Origin: a virus
Length of the DNA stretch: 64,000 nucleotides
Strand: one strand, 5' to 3'
IMG/VR virus record: IMGVR_UViG_3300031857_000018
Span: 1 to 64,000 of that record
Shown: piece after piece, positions 8,175 to 16,521 of the stretch
Position numbering within the stretch: position 1 is the stretch's first letter
Layout: each line of letters begins with the position of its first letter
Notes under the pieces: generated by a model
Told to the model about the DNA's origin: nothing
Databases searched by the model: none
Seen by the model: only the letters and a program-made list of their open reading frames with translations
Program-made: the position numbers and the translations under genes

Positions 8175-8601
8175 ATACTTCTACTTTTGTAGCTCGTACT
8201 CTGTTATCAGTTTCTAATTCAAGAAAAGCATTGATATTATCATATAAATATTCTGCAAATCTTTCACAACCAGTTGCTGGTAATATTCGTAATTGTATGA
8301 TACCTTCTACATCCATTTGTTTAAATAAAGTTAAATGAGGATCATCTTCAGCTATGATTGTAGTATGGTCTAGTAGGTATGCAAAATAATCTTTTGGAGA
8401 CATACCATTCATTTTAGTCTTTGCTCTTTTCATACCTCCAAAGTCAAACACCCAGTTGCGATGATCTAGATCACCTTCAAACCATACTCGAAATGATACT
8501 GCGTAACCATGCAGGAAACGACAATGAGTACCATCTGCTCGCCATTGACGGAAACATGTTGAGTAACCATCAAATAATTTTGTGCTGCTATATTTTGCCA
8601 T
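8137..8601 (-). CDS. queD: QueD, 6-carboxy-5,6,7,8-tetrahydropterin synthase
   Basis: A 154-aa T-fold enzyme converting dihydroneopterin triphosphate to 6-carboxy-tetrahydropterin. Features are CFRQWRADGTHCRFLHGY (Cys27 four residues before His31, as in the C-x3-H catalytic/zinc motif), NWVFDFGGMK, LLDHTTIIAEDDP (Asp78-His79) and the closing VEVYEHERNSASY with the substrate-anchoring Glu. HGY replaces the usual HGH. The start overlaps the FolE stop (TAATG), showing tight coupling to the preceding enzyme of the pathway. Confidence 0.92.
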   Translation of the reverse strand: MAKYSSTKLFDGYSTCFRQWRADGTHCRFLHGYAVSFRVWFEGDLDHRNWVFDFGGMKRAKTKMNGMSPKDYFAYLLDHTTIIAEDDPHLTLFKQMDVEGIIQLRILPATGCERFAEYLYDNINAFLELETDNRVRATKVEVYEHERNSASYEE

Positions 8602-9299
8602 TAGTAACCTTTTACAAATTGATAAAACTCTGATCGGGCGTTACCATCATCTAAGAATGCGCCGGAAAGTTTAGCTGTCTTCATGGAAGCACCACCATGT
8701 TTAACTCCGCGACATTGCACACAGTTATGAGTTGCTTCAATCATAATTGCTACACCTTTATTGTTCTCAATAAGTTCGTCAATTGCATGATGAATTGCAA
8801 CTGTCAATTGTTCTTGAATTGCACCTCGCCGGCCAAAATGTTCTACTACTCGATTCAGTTTGCTCAAACCGATAACATTGCTATTCTCACCTGGAATATA
8901 TGCTACATGCACATTACCCATAATTGTCTGATGATGATGTGAGCACATTGATGTTAAAGGAATACCTCCTTCAAACACGATTCCATCATAACCATCACTA
9001 GGAAATGCTGTGATTCCTGACATTGGATTGTATCGACCTGCCCACAAATCATTTACATATGCTTTTGCTACTCGGCGAGGAGTATCTGCAGAATTTGGAT
9101 CTGTTCTCCAGGCAACACCCAGTGCTTCTAGAAATTGGCCATAATGATATGCAGCGTCTGCAATAATTTCTTGCTTTTCTTCGTCGGTCAATGTTGCGTC
9201 TGGTCCAAAGATTGCTTGTTTAACTGCTAATTGAGTTGAGATACCATTAGCAAAACCAGATTTAACTAGTTCTAGATTTTTCTTATTAGTTTCTGTCAT
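8601..9299 (-). CDS. folE: FolE, GTP cyclohydrolase I
   Basis: A 232-aa type I GTP cyclohydrolase, making dihydroneopterin triphosphate from GTP, the first step toward 7-deazaguanines. The zinc and active-site segments are MCSHHHQT (Cys119, His121/122) and HNCVQCRGVKH (Cys193 region), with IGLSKLNRVVEHFGRR between them. Length matches bacterial FolE. It begins the folE-queD-queE group. The 32-nt gap before it (9300-9331) holds only AT-rich sequence with an AAGAAA ribosome-binding site. Confidence 0.96.
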   Translation of the reverse strand: MTETNKKNLELVKSGFANGISTQLAVKQAIFGPDATLTDEEKQEIIADAAYHYGQFLEALGVAWRTDPNSADTPRRVAKAYVNDLWAGRYNPMSGITAFPSDGYDGIVFEGGIPLTSMCSHHHQTIMGNVHVAYIPGENSNVIGLSKLNRVVEHFGRRGAIQEQLTVAIHHAIDELIENNKGVAIMIEATHNCVQCRGVKHGGASMKTAKLSGAFLDDGNARSEFYQFVKGY

Positions 9300-9331
9300 A
9301 ACTTTATTTCTTAATTATAATATAGAATAAA

Positions 9332-9547
9332 TTATTCGGCTTTCAAAGTTTTTGTGCCTTTTTTATGGGCTGGTTCAAAGGGACAATGTCTGCAACCGTT
9401 ACCACAGCAAGTTCCTCTGCGTTGATGATATGATTCAGTCATTACTCGATATCCATCTTCATAGTAAAAGTCCGTAGGAAGGAGCTTGTTGCCAAACTCC
9501 CTCACGAACTGTTGCTGTATCCAATCTTTTGATGCCGGTTGTATCAT
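9332..9547 (-). CDS. Small cysteine-rich DUF5522-like protein
   Basis: A 71-aa protein with the segment GTCCGNGCRHCPF (about residues 45-57), which matches the short cysteine-rich DUF5522 family of unknown function, common in bacteria including Bacteroidota. The four cysteines and a histidine could bind a metal ion. Its start overlaps the ribonucleotide reductase stop (ATGA), so the two are co-translated. Function unknown. Confidence 0.8.
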   Translation of the reverse strand: MIQPASKDWIQQQFVREFGNKLLPTDFYYEDGYRVMTESYHQRRGTCCGNGCRHCPFEPAHKKGTKTLKAE

Positions 9548-11400
9548 TTTATTTCACACGCTCCGCCTGCACAAGCTAATTCGCCTGACAGGTCTGTATT
9601 ATCATCTAACTCAATTACTCGACTTAAATCAATGTTATTCAAAGATTTCATCATGGTGTTGTATGTTTCCTCAGTACAATCTTCAAATGGAGCTTGTGTA
9701 TAAGTTCCTCCATTATATGGTAAAACTGATAGGCCATTATAATGATCCCGGTTTGACCACATCCACTCACCTGCTAAGTCCCACTCATCATCTTTTAATG
9801 ACACGGTTGCTGACACGTTATGAGTATTGTTACCTGTGCGATGTCCCGGTTTAACCCATTCCAAGTGCACCTTTTTGATACGATCTAATAATTGAAAAGG
9901 AGATTCAAAACGCATAATTGCGCCTTCTGGGGCTTTTTGTGGAATTGAAATAACTGCTGTATCATGTGGACGGAAATATTCATCTTCGATAAGCTCTGGA
10001 TGATTGATTGACAAGTAAGAATAAATTGCTTCGTTCTTTCCTACACGAATACGACGAATATAATAATCATTGTGCCAAGCATGAATACCTGATGATGTTC
10101 CTAATGCCAATGATGTTGTTCCCGCAGGTTTAACCGTTGTGGTACGAGCTGATTTGTTGATGCCAATGAGCTCAGCAACACGAGCGTTTTCTTCTTTAAC
10201 TGCTTTTGCTGCCGCTTTCATGTCATATCCTAATACTACCCCAGATCCAATACCTGTCATTGATACACCAATAAGTGCATCTTTCTCAGTTGTGCGTTTC
10301 CACACAGGACGAAGATAATGGAAATCAGTGTATCCTGCTTGAAGTGTTCCAATGAATGCTGCGGCTTTTACACGCATTTCTAGATCTTCTTGTGATTCAA
10401 TGTCAGATGCATTTACTTCACATAGGTTACAGAATTGGAATGGTCGTAGTGCAATTTCGCAACATGGATTAGTTCCCCAATCTTTATCATTTGTAAGATA
10501 GATTCCTGGTTCACCTGCTCCTGACAATTCAACACGTTTCCAAAGATCCATGAAAAATTCTTTTGTCAGTTTGTGACGCATTAAAGTTGCTGAGTTGTTA
10601 GCACGTCCTCGTTGTGGGTTGTTTTCCCACCAGTTGCCTGATTTACATGCAATCATTTCTTCATCATCTGCTGAGAATAAAGAGATAAGAGCCGCTCTAC
10701 GAATTCCGCCGGCTAAAACTGCATCTGCAACGTGACATACCATATCGTGCACTTCAATTGCAGTTAATTTGTCGCCATCTTCTTTTGCATCCAAGATACC
10801 TGCTAATTTAATCAAGCATTCTTTAAGTGGTTGCGGGCCTGGAGCTTTTCCTCCCGATGTAACAAGACGAGCACCTTTTGCACGAATGTCTGAAAAGTCA
10901 AACACAAATGTAGATCCGCCTTCAAAATAAGATTTAACAAGTGCTTTAACTGCATCCGCCCAGCCTTCAATTGAATCTGCAATTAGAAATCTGCGTGTTC
11001 TTTTAGGATTTGGTTTACGAATCTCAGGTAGTTTCTCTACATGGTGTGTTTGCACTGAGTAACCTACTCCTGTACCGCCTAATAACAAAAACATTGCTTC
11101 ACCAAATGCACGATGATCGTCAATTGGCAAATATGCACAGTTATAAATTCGGTTAGGGGAGATTTCAATTGGTTTTCCGCCGAATTGCAAACTACGCATT
11201 GAAGGTAATACTTTTTTGTCATACACAAATGTATACGCATTGCGAATTTCCGATTCTAACTTCGGATATTTTTTAATGTGCATGTTCATGTTTCTTGTAA
11301 CTAGTTCTTCCCAGGTTTCTCGCCGATTGAGTTCAGGAATGTACTTGGCGTATTTCATATACACCGTAATTTCGCTTAAAATTTTGTTTGAAATCTCCAT
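9544..11400 (-). CDS. nrdJ: Class II (adenosylcobalamin-dependent) ribonucleotide reductase
   Basis: A 618-aa monomeric class II reductase, probably acting on ribonucleoside triphosphates to supply dNTPs. Seen are the N-terminal PSMRSLQFGG and NCAY (Cys88), LLLGGTGVGYSVQ, NPCCEIALRP (311-320) with the thiyl-site cysteine, TVKPAGTTSLALGTSSGIH, and the C-terminal redox pair in CAGGACEIK (610-618). It is shorter than the Lactobacillus enzyme (739 aa), as phage forms are. No partner subunit is present. Activity depends on B12 from the host or surroundings, and re-reduction probably uses the phage thioredoxin. An ACGAGA site precedes the start. Confidence 0.93.
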   Translation of the reverse strand: MEISNKILSEITVYMKYAKYIPELNRRETWEELVTRNMNMHIKKYPKLESEIRNAYTFVYDKKVLPSMRSLQFGGKPIEISPNRIYNCAYLPIDDHRAFGEAMFLLLGGTGVGYSVQTHHVEKLPEIRKPNPKRTRRFLIADSIEGWADAVKALVKSYFEGGSTFVFDFSDIRAKGARLVTSGGKAPGPQPLKECLIKLAGILDAKEDGDKLTAIEVHDMVCHVADAVLAGGIRRAALISLFSADDEEMIACKSGNWWENNPQRGRANNSATLMRHKLTKEFFMDLWKRVELSGAGEPGIYLTNDKDWGTNPCCEIALRPFQFCNLCEVNASDIESQEDLEMRVKAAAFIGTLQAGYTDFHYLRPVWKRTTEKDALIGVSMTGIGSGVVLGYDMKAAAKAVKEENARVAELIGINKSARTTTVKPAGTTSLALGTSSGIHAWHNDYYIRRIRVGKNEAIYSYLSINHPELIEDEYFRPHDTAVISIPQKAPEGAIMRFESPFQLLDRIKKVHLEWVKPGHRTGNNTHNVSATVSLKDDEWDLAGEWMWSNRDHYNGLSVLPYNGGTYTQAPFEDCTEETYNTMMKSLNNIDLSRVIELDDNTDLSGELACAGGACEIK

Positions 11401-11443
11401 TGTTGTAATCTCGTTGTTTAAAGTAATATAAATGTTTATTAGA

Positions 11444-11475
11444 CAAAAAAAGGCCGAATATTTCTATTCGGACCT
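11444..11475 (-). terminator. Intrinsic terminator after the helicase gene
   Basis: On the minus strand a GGTCCGAATA / TATTCGGCC stem with one bulged base is followed by seven T residues. It lies 20 nt past the helicase stop and 43 nt before the ribonucleotide reductase start. Confidence 0.75.
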
Positions 11476-11481
11476 TATTTC

Positions 11482-11491
11482 ATATAAATAT
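11482..11491 (-). promoter_or_regulatory. ATATTTATAT box between helicase stop and terminator
   Basis: The same ten bases that precede late genes elsewhere, but here they lie upstream of a terminator. It is therefore doubtful as a promoter at this site. Confidence 0.25.
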
Positions 11492-11495
11492 GATT

Positions 11496-12863
11496 TTATC
11501 CGAAACTTCCGCCCATATCTTTGAATCTTTGAGCTAAATTTTTCTTCATTATGTTTTCTCCGGTTTTCATGACCTGAGTTGTTTGCTTACCTTGGGTAGT
11601 CTGCGGTTCGAAGAACTGAAACTGACCGTTATTCGTGTTAATTTTACTAGGCAAAGTGATACCATCTGGACCAAAACGATTCTTGATAACATGACCTCGA
11701 CCTGTGCCTGACATTTTGTCTTCTACTTTTCTGGAAAGTGACATTAAGAAGTCAGCAACCATCACTTTACCATATGATGACGCAATCTTGTCAGCTTCAA
11801 TAACATCCTCTTCTAACGCACTTCGACCTGCCTGTGATGCGGTCCATACTGGAATGCTATACTCGCCTGCCATTCCGCGTAACTCCTCGTACAGTTCTTC
11901 TAATGCCTCGTGCTTGTCCTTTTTTGCATTGATTTTCAACAAGTCACCGTAATCCACAATAACCAGATCTGGTTTCTTGCCCATCATCATAGTTTTTTCT
12001 AAATGAGCTTTGAGTCCCATTACTCCTACTGACTTAGTTGGAAAATACTTCACAATCAAGTCACCTCGTAACTGCTGCATCTTTTCTTCAACCGTTTCCT
12101 GATGATTCTTTAAACTCTGAGCATTGATACCTGTTAATACAGAATCATAGCGTTGACCTACATAGTTTTCGTTGAGCTCTAGGGTATAATGAATTACAGT
12201 GTGTCCTGCTTTGATTGCATTTGAACCAATATTAATCAGCAACCAAGATTTACCAATACCCGCAGGTGCCATTACTACTCCTAACTCGCCTTCGGCTAAT
12301 CCGCCATCCATTAAATCATCAATAACGTCCCATCCGGTTGTTATGGTATGTCTAGCGGCTTCTGAATAACGAGCTGATATATTGAGTTTATAATCTAATC
12401 CAATATTGGTGTCGGCGCCAGCTTTCATAGCGTTATCCATATTAGTTTTAATTTGATCGTAATTGCCTTGTTGCAAAAGCGGAACCGATTCCATGATTGC
12501 TCGTTTAATTTCCTGATTCTTACAAAATTTAAGAATCTCATCTTTAACGAATGTCAAGTCATCAGATTCCATAAAACGGAATACATCTTTAAGCTGTTCT
12601 AAAATTGCAGCTTTCAATATAGACTCAGGACCATCATCACTTAGTTCAGTCAATTTAACCTTTAATACATCTTTGGATGGGGGTGCTTTATATTCACGGA
12701 AATGTGTTAATATTACTTCTAATAGCCAACTATTTGCATCCGATTCAAAATAATCGGCTTGTATAATGTCTGAAATTTGTTGTAAAAATAATCTATCCGT
12801 AAACATTGCTGCAATCACTTTCACTTGAAAGCCCCAACCATATTCACTTAACTTGTCTGTCAT
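11496..12863 (-). CDS. 41: Replicative DNA helicase (DnaB / T4 gp41-like)
   Basis: A 455-aa hexameric 5'-3' helicase of the DnaB/gp41 family. Residues 1-150 form the helical N-terminal domain. The RecA-like motor begins at TTGWDVIDDLMDGGL, with Walker A APAGIGKS (199-206), Walker B KPDLVIVDYGDLL (about 297-309) and SQAGRSALEE followed by SLSRK as the later DnaB motifs. It unwinds the fork for the family B polymerase. It follows the RNase H-like gene after 37 nt and is closed by the terminator at 11444-11475. No primase is seen in the window. Confidence 0.93.
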   Translation of the reverse strand: MTDKLSEYGWGFQVKVIAAMFTDRLFLQQISDIIQADYFESDANSWLLEVILTHFREYKAPPSKDVLKVKLTELSDDGPESILKAAILEQLKDVFRFMESDDLTFVKDEILKFCKNQEIKRAIMESVPLLQQGNYDQIKTNMDNAMKAGADTNIGLDYKLNISARYSEAARHTITTGWDVIDDLMDGGLAEGELGVVMAPAGIGKSWLLINIGSNAIKAGHTVIHYTLELNENYVGQRYDSVLTGINAQSLKNHQETVEEKMQQLRGDLIVKYFPTKSVGVMGLKAHLEKTMMMGKKPDLVIVDYGDLLKINAKKDKHEALEELYEELRGMAGEYSIPVWTASQAGRSALEEDVIEADKIASSYGKVMVADFLMSLSRKVEDKMSGTGRGHVIKNRFGPDGITLPSKINTNNGQFQFFEPQTTQGKQTTQVMKTGENIMKKNLAQRFKDMGGSFG

Positions 12864-12900
12864 GTAACAATTATATTAAAGTTATTTCGGATATCCAAAA

Positions 12901-13965
12901 TTATTTGTTATGAGTTTGCATTGCAAATGCATTTAATGATAACCAGGTGCTGTTTAGCCACTCTGGCAAGTTCTTCATGGTAGTCCACATTTTGTCTTCC
13001 ATAAACAATCTTTGAAATTCCATTTTGTTCATTGCAGGAATTGGTTGCTGCATAATTCCTCGAATCGTGCTACAATTCTGTGCCGGAATGTTTAACAGTT
13101 TAATGTTCATGAGCTGATAATTTTTATCAATGGTGTCGTAATTATCCAACACCTTTTGAAAAGGCTTACCTTCTTTTAACAAGCGCTTGTCTTCACATTT
13201 TGCATGCAATGCTTCTAGTGTGAATTCTGCATCATCTACTAGTTCTGGAAATGTTTTTAATATAGTCTTAGGACCAAATCCGTCTACACCAGGAATGTTG
13301 TCTGAGTTATCGCCGGTGAATGTTCTGTACACCACATAGTTTTTTGGGTGTACCCCAAACTCTTCAATAAGTGCAGCTTCGTCATACATCTTCTTTTTAA
13401 TCGGAGACCAAACCTGCAGAGTAGGACTAATTAGTTGATAGAAATCTCGGTCTGTGGATACAATTGTAACCTTCTTGCTAATATCTGCATACATTTGTGC
13501 GATATATGCAATAGTGTCATCTGCCTCAATTCCGTCAATTGCTAAAAAAGTAACAGGCAAATTATCCAGGTATGAAACAAGTCGTGAAAACTGATATCGC
13601 ATTGCTTCTTGTTCGTCTTCGATAGTAGCAAATTGCTGATGATCGTGTCTACGCAATCTGGTTTTATTAGCACGATTGCCTTTATAGTCCCCATAAATCT
13701 TTTTTCTGCGGGCACTACCACCTCTACCGTCAAATACGATTACAACTCGACTAGGTCGAAAATCTCGTATTGCTTTACCAATAGAAAAAAGGAATCCTGT
13801 GATTCCTCCAATATGTTCGCCATCTTCATTTGTGGATGGAGTTGCTCCAAAAGCTCTGATAAAGGTATTCAGTCCGTCGAATACCATGATGTGGTCATTA
13901 ACATCCGACGGACCGTTTTCCTTTTCTTCTTGTAACTTTTTGAATAGCTGTTGATACTTATTCAT
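12901..13965 (-). CDS. rnh: 5'-3' exonuclease / flap nuclease (T4 RNase H-like)
   Basis: A 354-aa FEN/PIN-domain nuclease that removes RNA primers and flaps from lagging-strand fragments. Metal-binding acidic motifs are MVFDGLNTF, VVIVFDGRGGSARR, GIEADDTIAYIA, VSTDRDFYQL and TGDNSDNIPGVDGFGPKT, the last being the helix-hairpin-helix DNA-binding loop. This is the complete family order. The start overlaps the recombinase stop (TAATG), so it is coupled to RecA, and the helicase gene follows. Confidence 0.94.
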   Translation of the reverse strand: MNKYQQLFKKLQEEKENGPSDVNDHIMVFDGLNTFIRAFGATPSTNEDGEHIGGITGFLFSIGKAIRDFRPSRVVIVFDGRGGSARRKKIYGDYKGNRANKTRLRRHDHQQFATIEDEQEAMRYQFSRLVSYLDNLPVTFLAIDGIEADDTIAYIAQMYADISKKVTIVSTDRDFYQLISPTLQVWSPIKKKMYDEAALIEEFGVHPKNYVVYRTFTGDNSDNIPGVDGFGPKTILKTFPELVDDAEFTLEALHAKCEDKRLLKEGKPFQKVLDNYDTIDKNYQLMNIKLLNIPAQNCSTIRGIMQQPIPAMNKMEFQRLFMEDKMWTTMKNLPEWLNSTWLSLNAFAMQTHNK

Positions 13966-15128
13966 TAGCCTTCTTCGTCTATAACTGTTTCATCAATTAT
14001 CACATCATCAATTCCGCCATCAATACCTGCTTGGTATTTGAAAATGTATGCGTCACAGATTCTGTTATACAATCGATCTCGTACTTCTTTGCGTTCGATT
14101 ACTTTCTCAACAAAGTTTTTTGATTGAAATTTAATTTCGCCAAACACCTCACCTGTATCAGCATCAACGTCTTCTAAGGTGTAATGTGCTCCGGCCTGTT
14201 TAACCAAATCAAACTTCTTCATGATTTCTAACCAACCACCATAATTGTCAATTCCTGAATCATAATAGATATCATAATTCACTTTGCGGTGTGGTGGTCC
14301 CATACGATTCTTCACAACCTGCACTTCAGTTTTACTTCCAACTACTTGTTCTACTCCGTTAATCTTTGCTTTGATCATTCCGGTGTTCTTTAGTCGCAAT
14401 CTAACTGATGCATGGAATGGAATAGCTTTACCACCTGATGTGGTCCAAGCATCTCCAAATGAAACACCTAATTTAGTTCTCAACTGATTGGTGAAAATCA
14501 AACAAATATTTTCTCGAGCAATCCAGTTAGTAACCTTACGCATTGCTTTTGATAAAATGATTGATTTGCTAGTTGCATAACCATCCTTGTCGTATTCGGC
14601 TGCCATTTCAATTTTTGTGGAAGCACCCATTACTGAATCCACTACAATCGTAACTAAACGATCTTTGTTGGATTTGCGAACACCTTCTACAATTGTCTCA
14701 ATGGTTTCGAAAATCTCTTCGATAGTCTCTAATGGAACATACAGCATTGTTTTTAAATCACAACCAATTGCTTGTAAAAACTCTGTGCTAGTAGCTGACT
14801 CTGTATCAATATACACTGCCAATCCACCTTTCTTCTGAGTTTCTGCTAATGCGTGTGATGCTAACAATGATTTTCCTGATGCTTCTAGCCCGGTAATTTC
14901 AGTTATCCGACCTACTGGGAAGCCTCCGTTCGGTCGGTTTGAAATTGCCAAATCGAGTGAATCGCAACCTGACGAAATCCAATCTTTAACATTGCTTGGT
15001 GCGTCGTCATCGCCATCCAGGAAGAATGCAGTTTTTAATGCTTGACCTTTGAATTGCTTGTTAATGCTATCTGCTAAGGTGTTTGCTAACGCATCTTCCA
15101 GTTCTAGTTTGCTTTTACTCTTTGCCAT
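13965..15128 (-). CDS. uvsX: RecA-like recombinase (T4 UvsX-like)
   Basis: A 387-aa strand-exchange protein. The RecA core has Walker A GLEASGKS (80-87), YIDTESATS, the Walker B-like strand VTIVVDSV, and the LIFTNQLRTKLGV...TTSGGKAIPFHAS stretch, which contains the loop 2 DNA-binding region typical of RecA. The C-terminus is acidic. T4-like phages use this protein for recombination-dependent replication and repair with gp32 and gp46/47; all but gp47 are recognised here. A strong AAGGAG site precedes the ATG. The gene lies 10 nt downstream of the SSB. Confidence 0.95.
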   Translation of the reverse strand: MAKSKSKLELEDALANTLADSINKQFKGQALKTAFFLDGDDDAPSNVKDWISSGCDSLDLAISNRPNGGFPVGRITEITGLEASGKSLLASHALAETQKKGGLAVYIDTESATSTEFLQAIGCDLKTMLYVPLETIEEIFETIETIVEGVRKSNKDRLVTIVVDSVMGASTKIEMAAEYDKDGYATSKSIILSKAMRKVTNWIARENICLIFTNQLRTKLGVSFGDAWTTSGGKAIPFHASVRLRLKNTGMIKAKINGVEQVVGSKTEVQVVKNRMGPPHRKVNYDIYYDSGIDNYGGWLEIMKKFDLVKQAGAHYTLEDVDADTGEVFGEIKFQSKNFVEKVIERKEVRDRLYNRICDAYIFKYQAGIDGGIDDVIIDETVIDEEG

Positions 15129-15138
15129 TTATAACTCC

Positions 15139-15915
15139 TTAATTGAAAAGATCATTGAATGCAGACGAAACATCATCTACTTTTGTCGCCGTAGGCTTCG
15201 AAGCTGATTTAGCTGGTGCAACTGCTGGTGTTTCTTCTTCGTCATCTGAAGCTACATCAGAATCTGCATTTTCTGGATTCATCCATTCTGTTAATGCTTG
15301 TTCTAATTCTTCATAAGTTGGCTCAGGAAAGATATCCGTGATTTGCGGTTGATTCATGATTTTCTCTGCAATTGCTTTGTCTTCAGTTGCAGGTTGAGTG
15401 TTTGGCTTAACACGAATTGCTGTCTTAGGAAATGCAGCACCTTCTGCTGGTGTGAATTCTACATCGATATCACGACCATTCATCAAATCCGTAATGTCAC
15501 CATAATCTGGATCTGAGATGATAGAAAGAAGTTCAGTGTAGATTTGTTTTCCAAAGCCCCAAAACTTAACTCCTTCTGACTCTTTTCCTCGCACGATAAC
15601 AGGAACATAAGTTCTCATTTTAGGCTCGATTTTACGACCCATGATCCATTCATCTTTGTCGCCTGTTTTCTTGAGCTTGTCAGAAAATTCAACAATTGGA
15701 TCTGCGTTTCCGAAAGTGATTGGAGATAGCATTGAACGCTTACCGATATCGTAGTGAAAATACAATTCCAAGAACGGATTGTCTTTGCGATGTACATAAG
15801 GTACGATTCGGATTCTAGTTTTACCTGCTTCAGGTTTCCACAAATTTTGTTTTTTGTCATCAGATTTGTTCAACTGATTTAGTTTCGCCTTAATTGCATC
15901 TAAGTTAAGTGCCAT
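15139..15915 (-). CDS. 32: gp32-like single-stranded DNA-binding protein
   Basis: A 258-aa protein with the architecture of T4 gp32. It has a short basic N-terminus (about 1-25) of the self-association type, an OB-fold core (about 26-190) with LWKPEAGKTRIRIVPY and KFWGFGKQIYTELLSI, and a long acidic, Ala/Pro-rich C-terminal arm (about 215-258) ending FNDLFN. The gp32 zinc cysteines are not obvious. A strong AAAGGAAAG site precedes the start. It heads the SSB-RecA-nuclease-helicase run. Confidence 0.88.
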   Translation of the reverse strand: MALNLDAIKAKLNQLNKSDDKKQNLWKPEAGKTRIRIVPYVHRKDNPFLELYFHYDIGKRSMLSPITFGNADPIVEFSDKLKKTGDKDEWIMGRKIEPKMRTYVPVIVRGKESEGVKFWGFGKQIYTELLSIISDPDYGDITDLMNGRDIDVEFTPAEGAAFPKTAIRVKPNTQPATEDKAIAEKIMNQPQITDIFPEPTYEELEQALTEWMNPENADSDVASDDEEETPAVAPAKSASKPTATKVDDVSSAFNDLFN

Positions 15916-16010
15916 AAGTCTTTCCTTTGTTAATTAGTTAATAAAATATAAAAATATAATTACAATATAAGTAATTAAAACGTTAATTCAAAGTAATTAG
16001 TTAAATTTTT
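15916..16010 (-). promoter_or_regulatory. AT-rich leader upstream of the SSB gene
   Basis: Ninety-five bases without a reading frame, almost wholly A/T. They separate the replication genes from the 16-17 kb cluster and must hold any promoter for gp32-recA. No ATATTTATAT box or clear hairpin is present. Confidence 0.35.
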
Positions 16011-16514
16011 TTAAAATAAAAAATCGTATATTGTTTCGGTAGTTATACCATGTTTTTGTGCTAATGCTTCATCCTGAATATCCACGGTTTTTAAATCACC
16101 GTCTTCTTCAAATACTACTGTAAAATTAATTGTGTCAGAACCCACTTTCAAATCACAATCAAATTCAATGTCAGACACTAAGCGTGTTTGATCATATGCA
16201 CCAGTTGGATCATTTTGACTGGCAACATCTTGTTTGATGTCATTGATGATGTCTCGAAATGTATCTTTTGTGTCCGGAGTGGAACCTTGAAATGTCAAAC
16301 TAACAATACCAGCAATATTAGTATCATAATCAGCACGGTTAATGTGAAGTTTAAAGTTGTTAGGATCTACTCGCAAGTTACCTGTTCTAGGATCGCGGTT
16401 AGCTCCACTATCAAATCCTAATTTATTTTCTAAGTCATTTAAATCAACTTCGCGCAGATTCTTAGTACCAAATCGACGCATATTTTCTGCTAGGATGTTT
16501 TCTAGTTTTTTCAT
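16011..16514 (-). CDS. Unknown protein with a capsid-targeting-like leader (167 aa)
   Basis: Not recognised beyond its first 20 residues, which are identical to those of the next protein upstream (16522-17364) and read M-K-K-L-E-N-I-L-A-E then NMRRFGTKNL. The leader ends NLRE-V, a (L/I)-x-E site of the kind cut by T4 gp21 prohead protease (after Glu22). The remainder is acidic, with two beta-rich halves. By analogy with T4 internal proteins it may be packaged in the head and trimmed. That is inference. Confidence 0.75.
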   Translation of the reverse strand: MKKLENILAENMRRFGTKNLREVDLNDLENKLGFDSGANRDPRTGNLRVDPNNFKLHINRADYDTNIAGIVSLTFQGSTPDTKDTFRDIINDIKQDVASQNDPTGAYDQTRLVSDIEFDCDLKVGSDTINFTVVFEEDGDLKTVDIQDEALAQKHGITTETIYDFLF

Positions 16515-16521
16515 AGGTATC

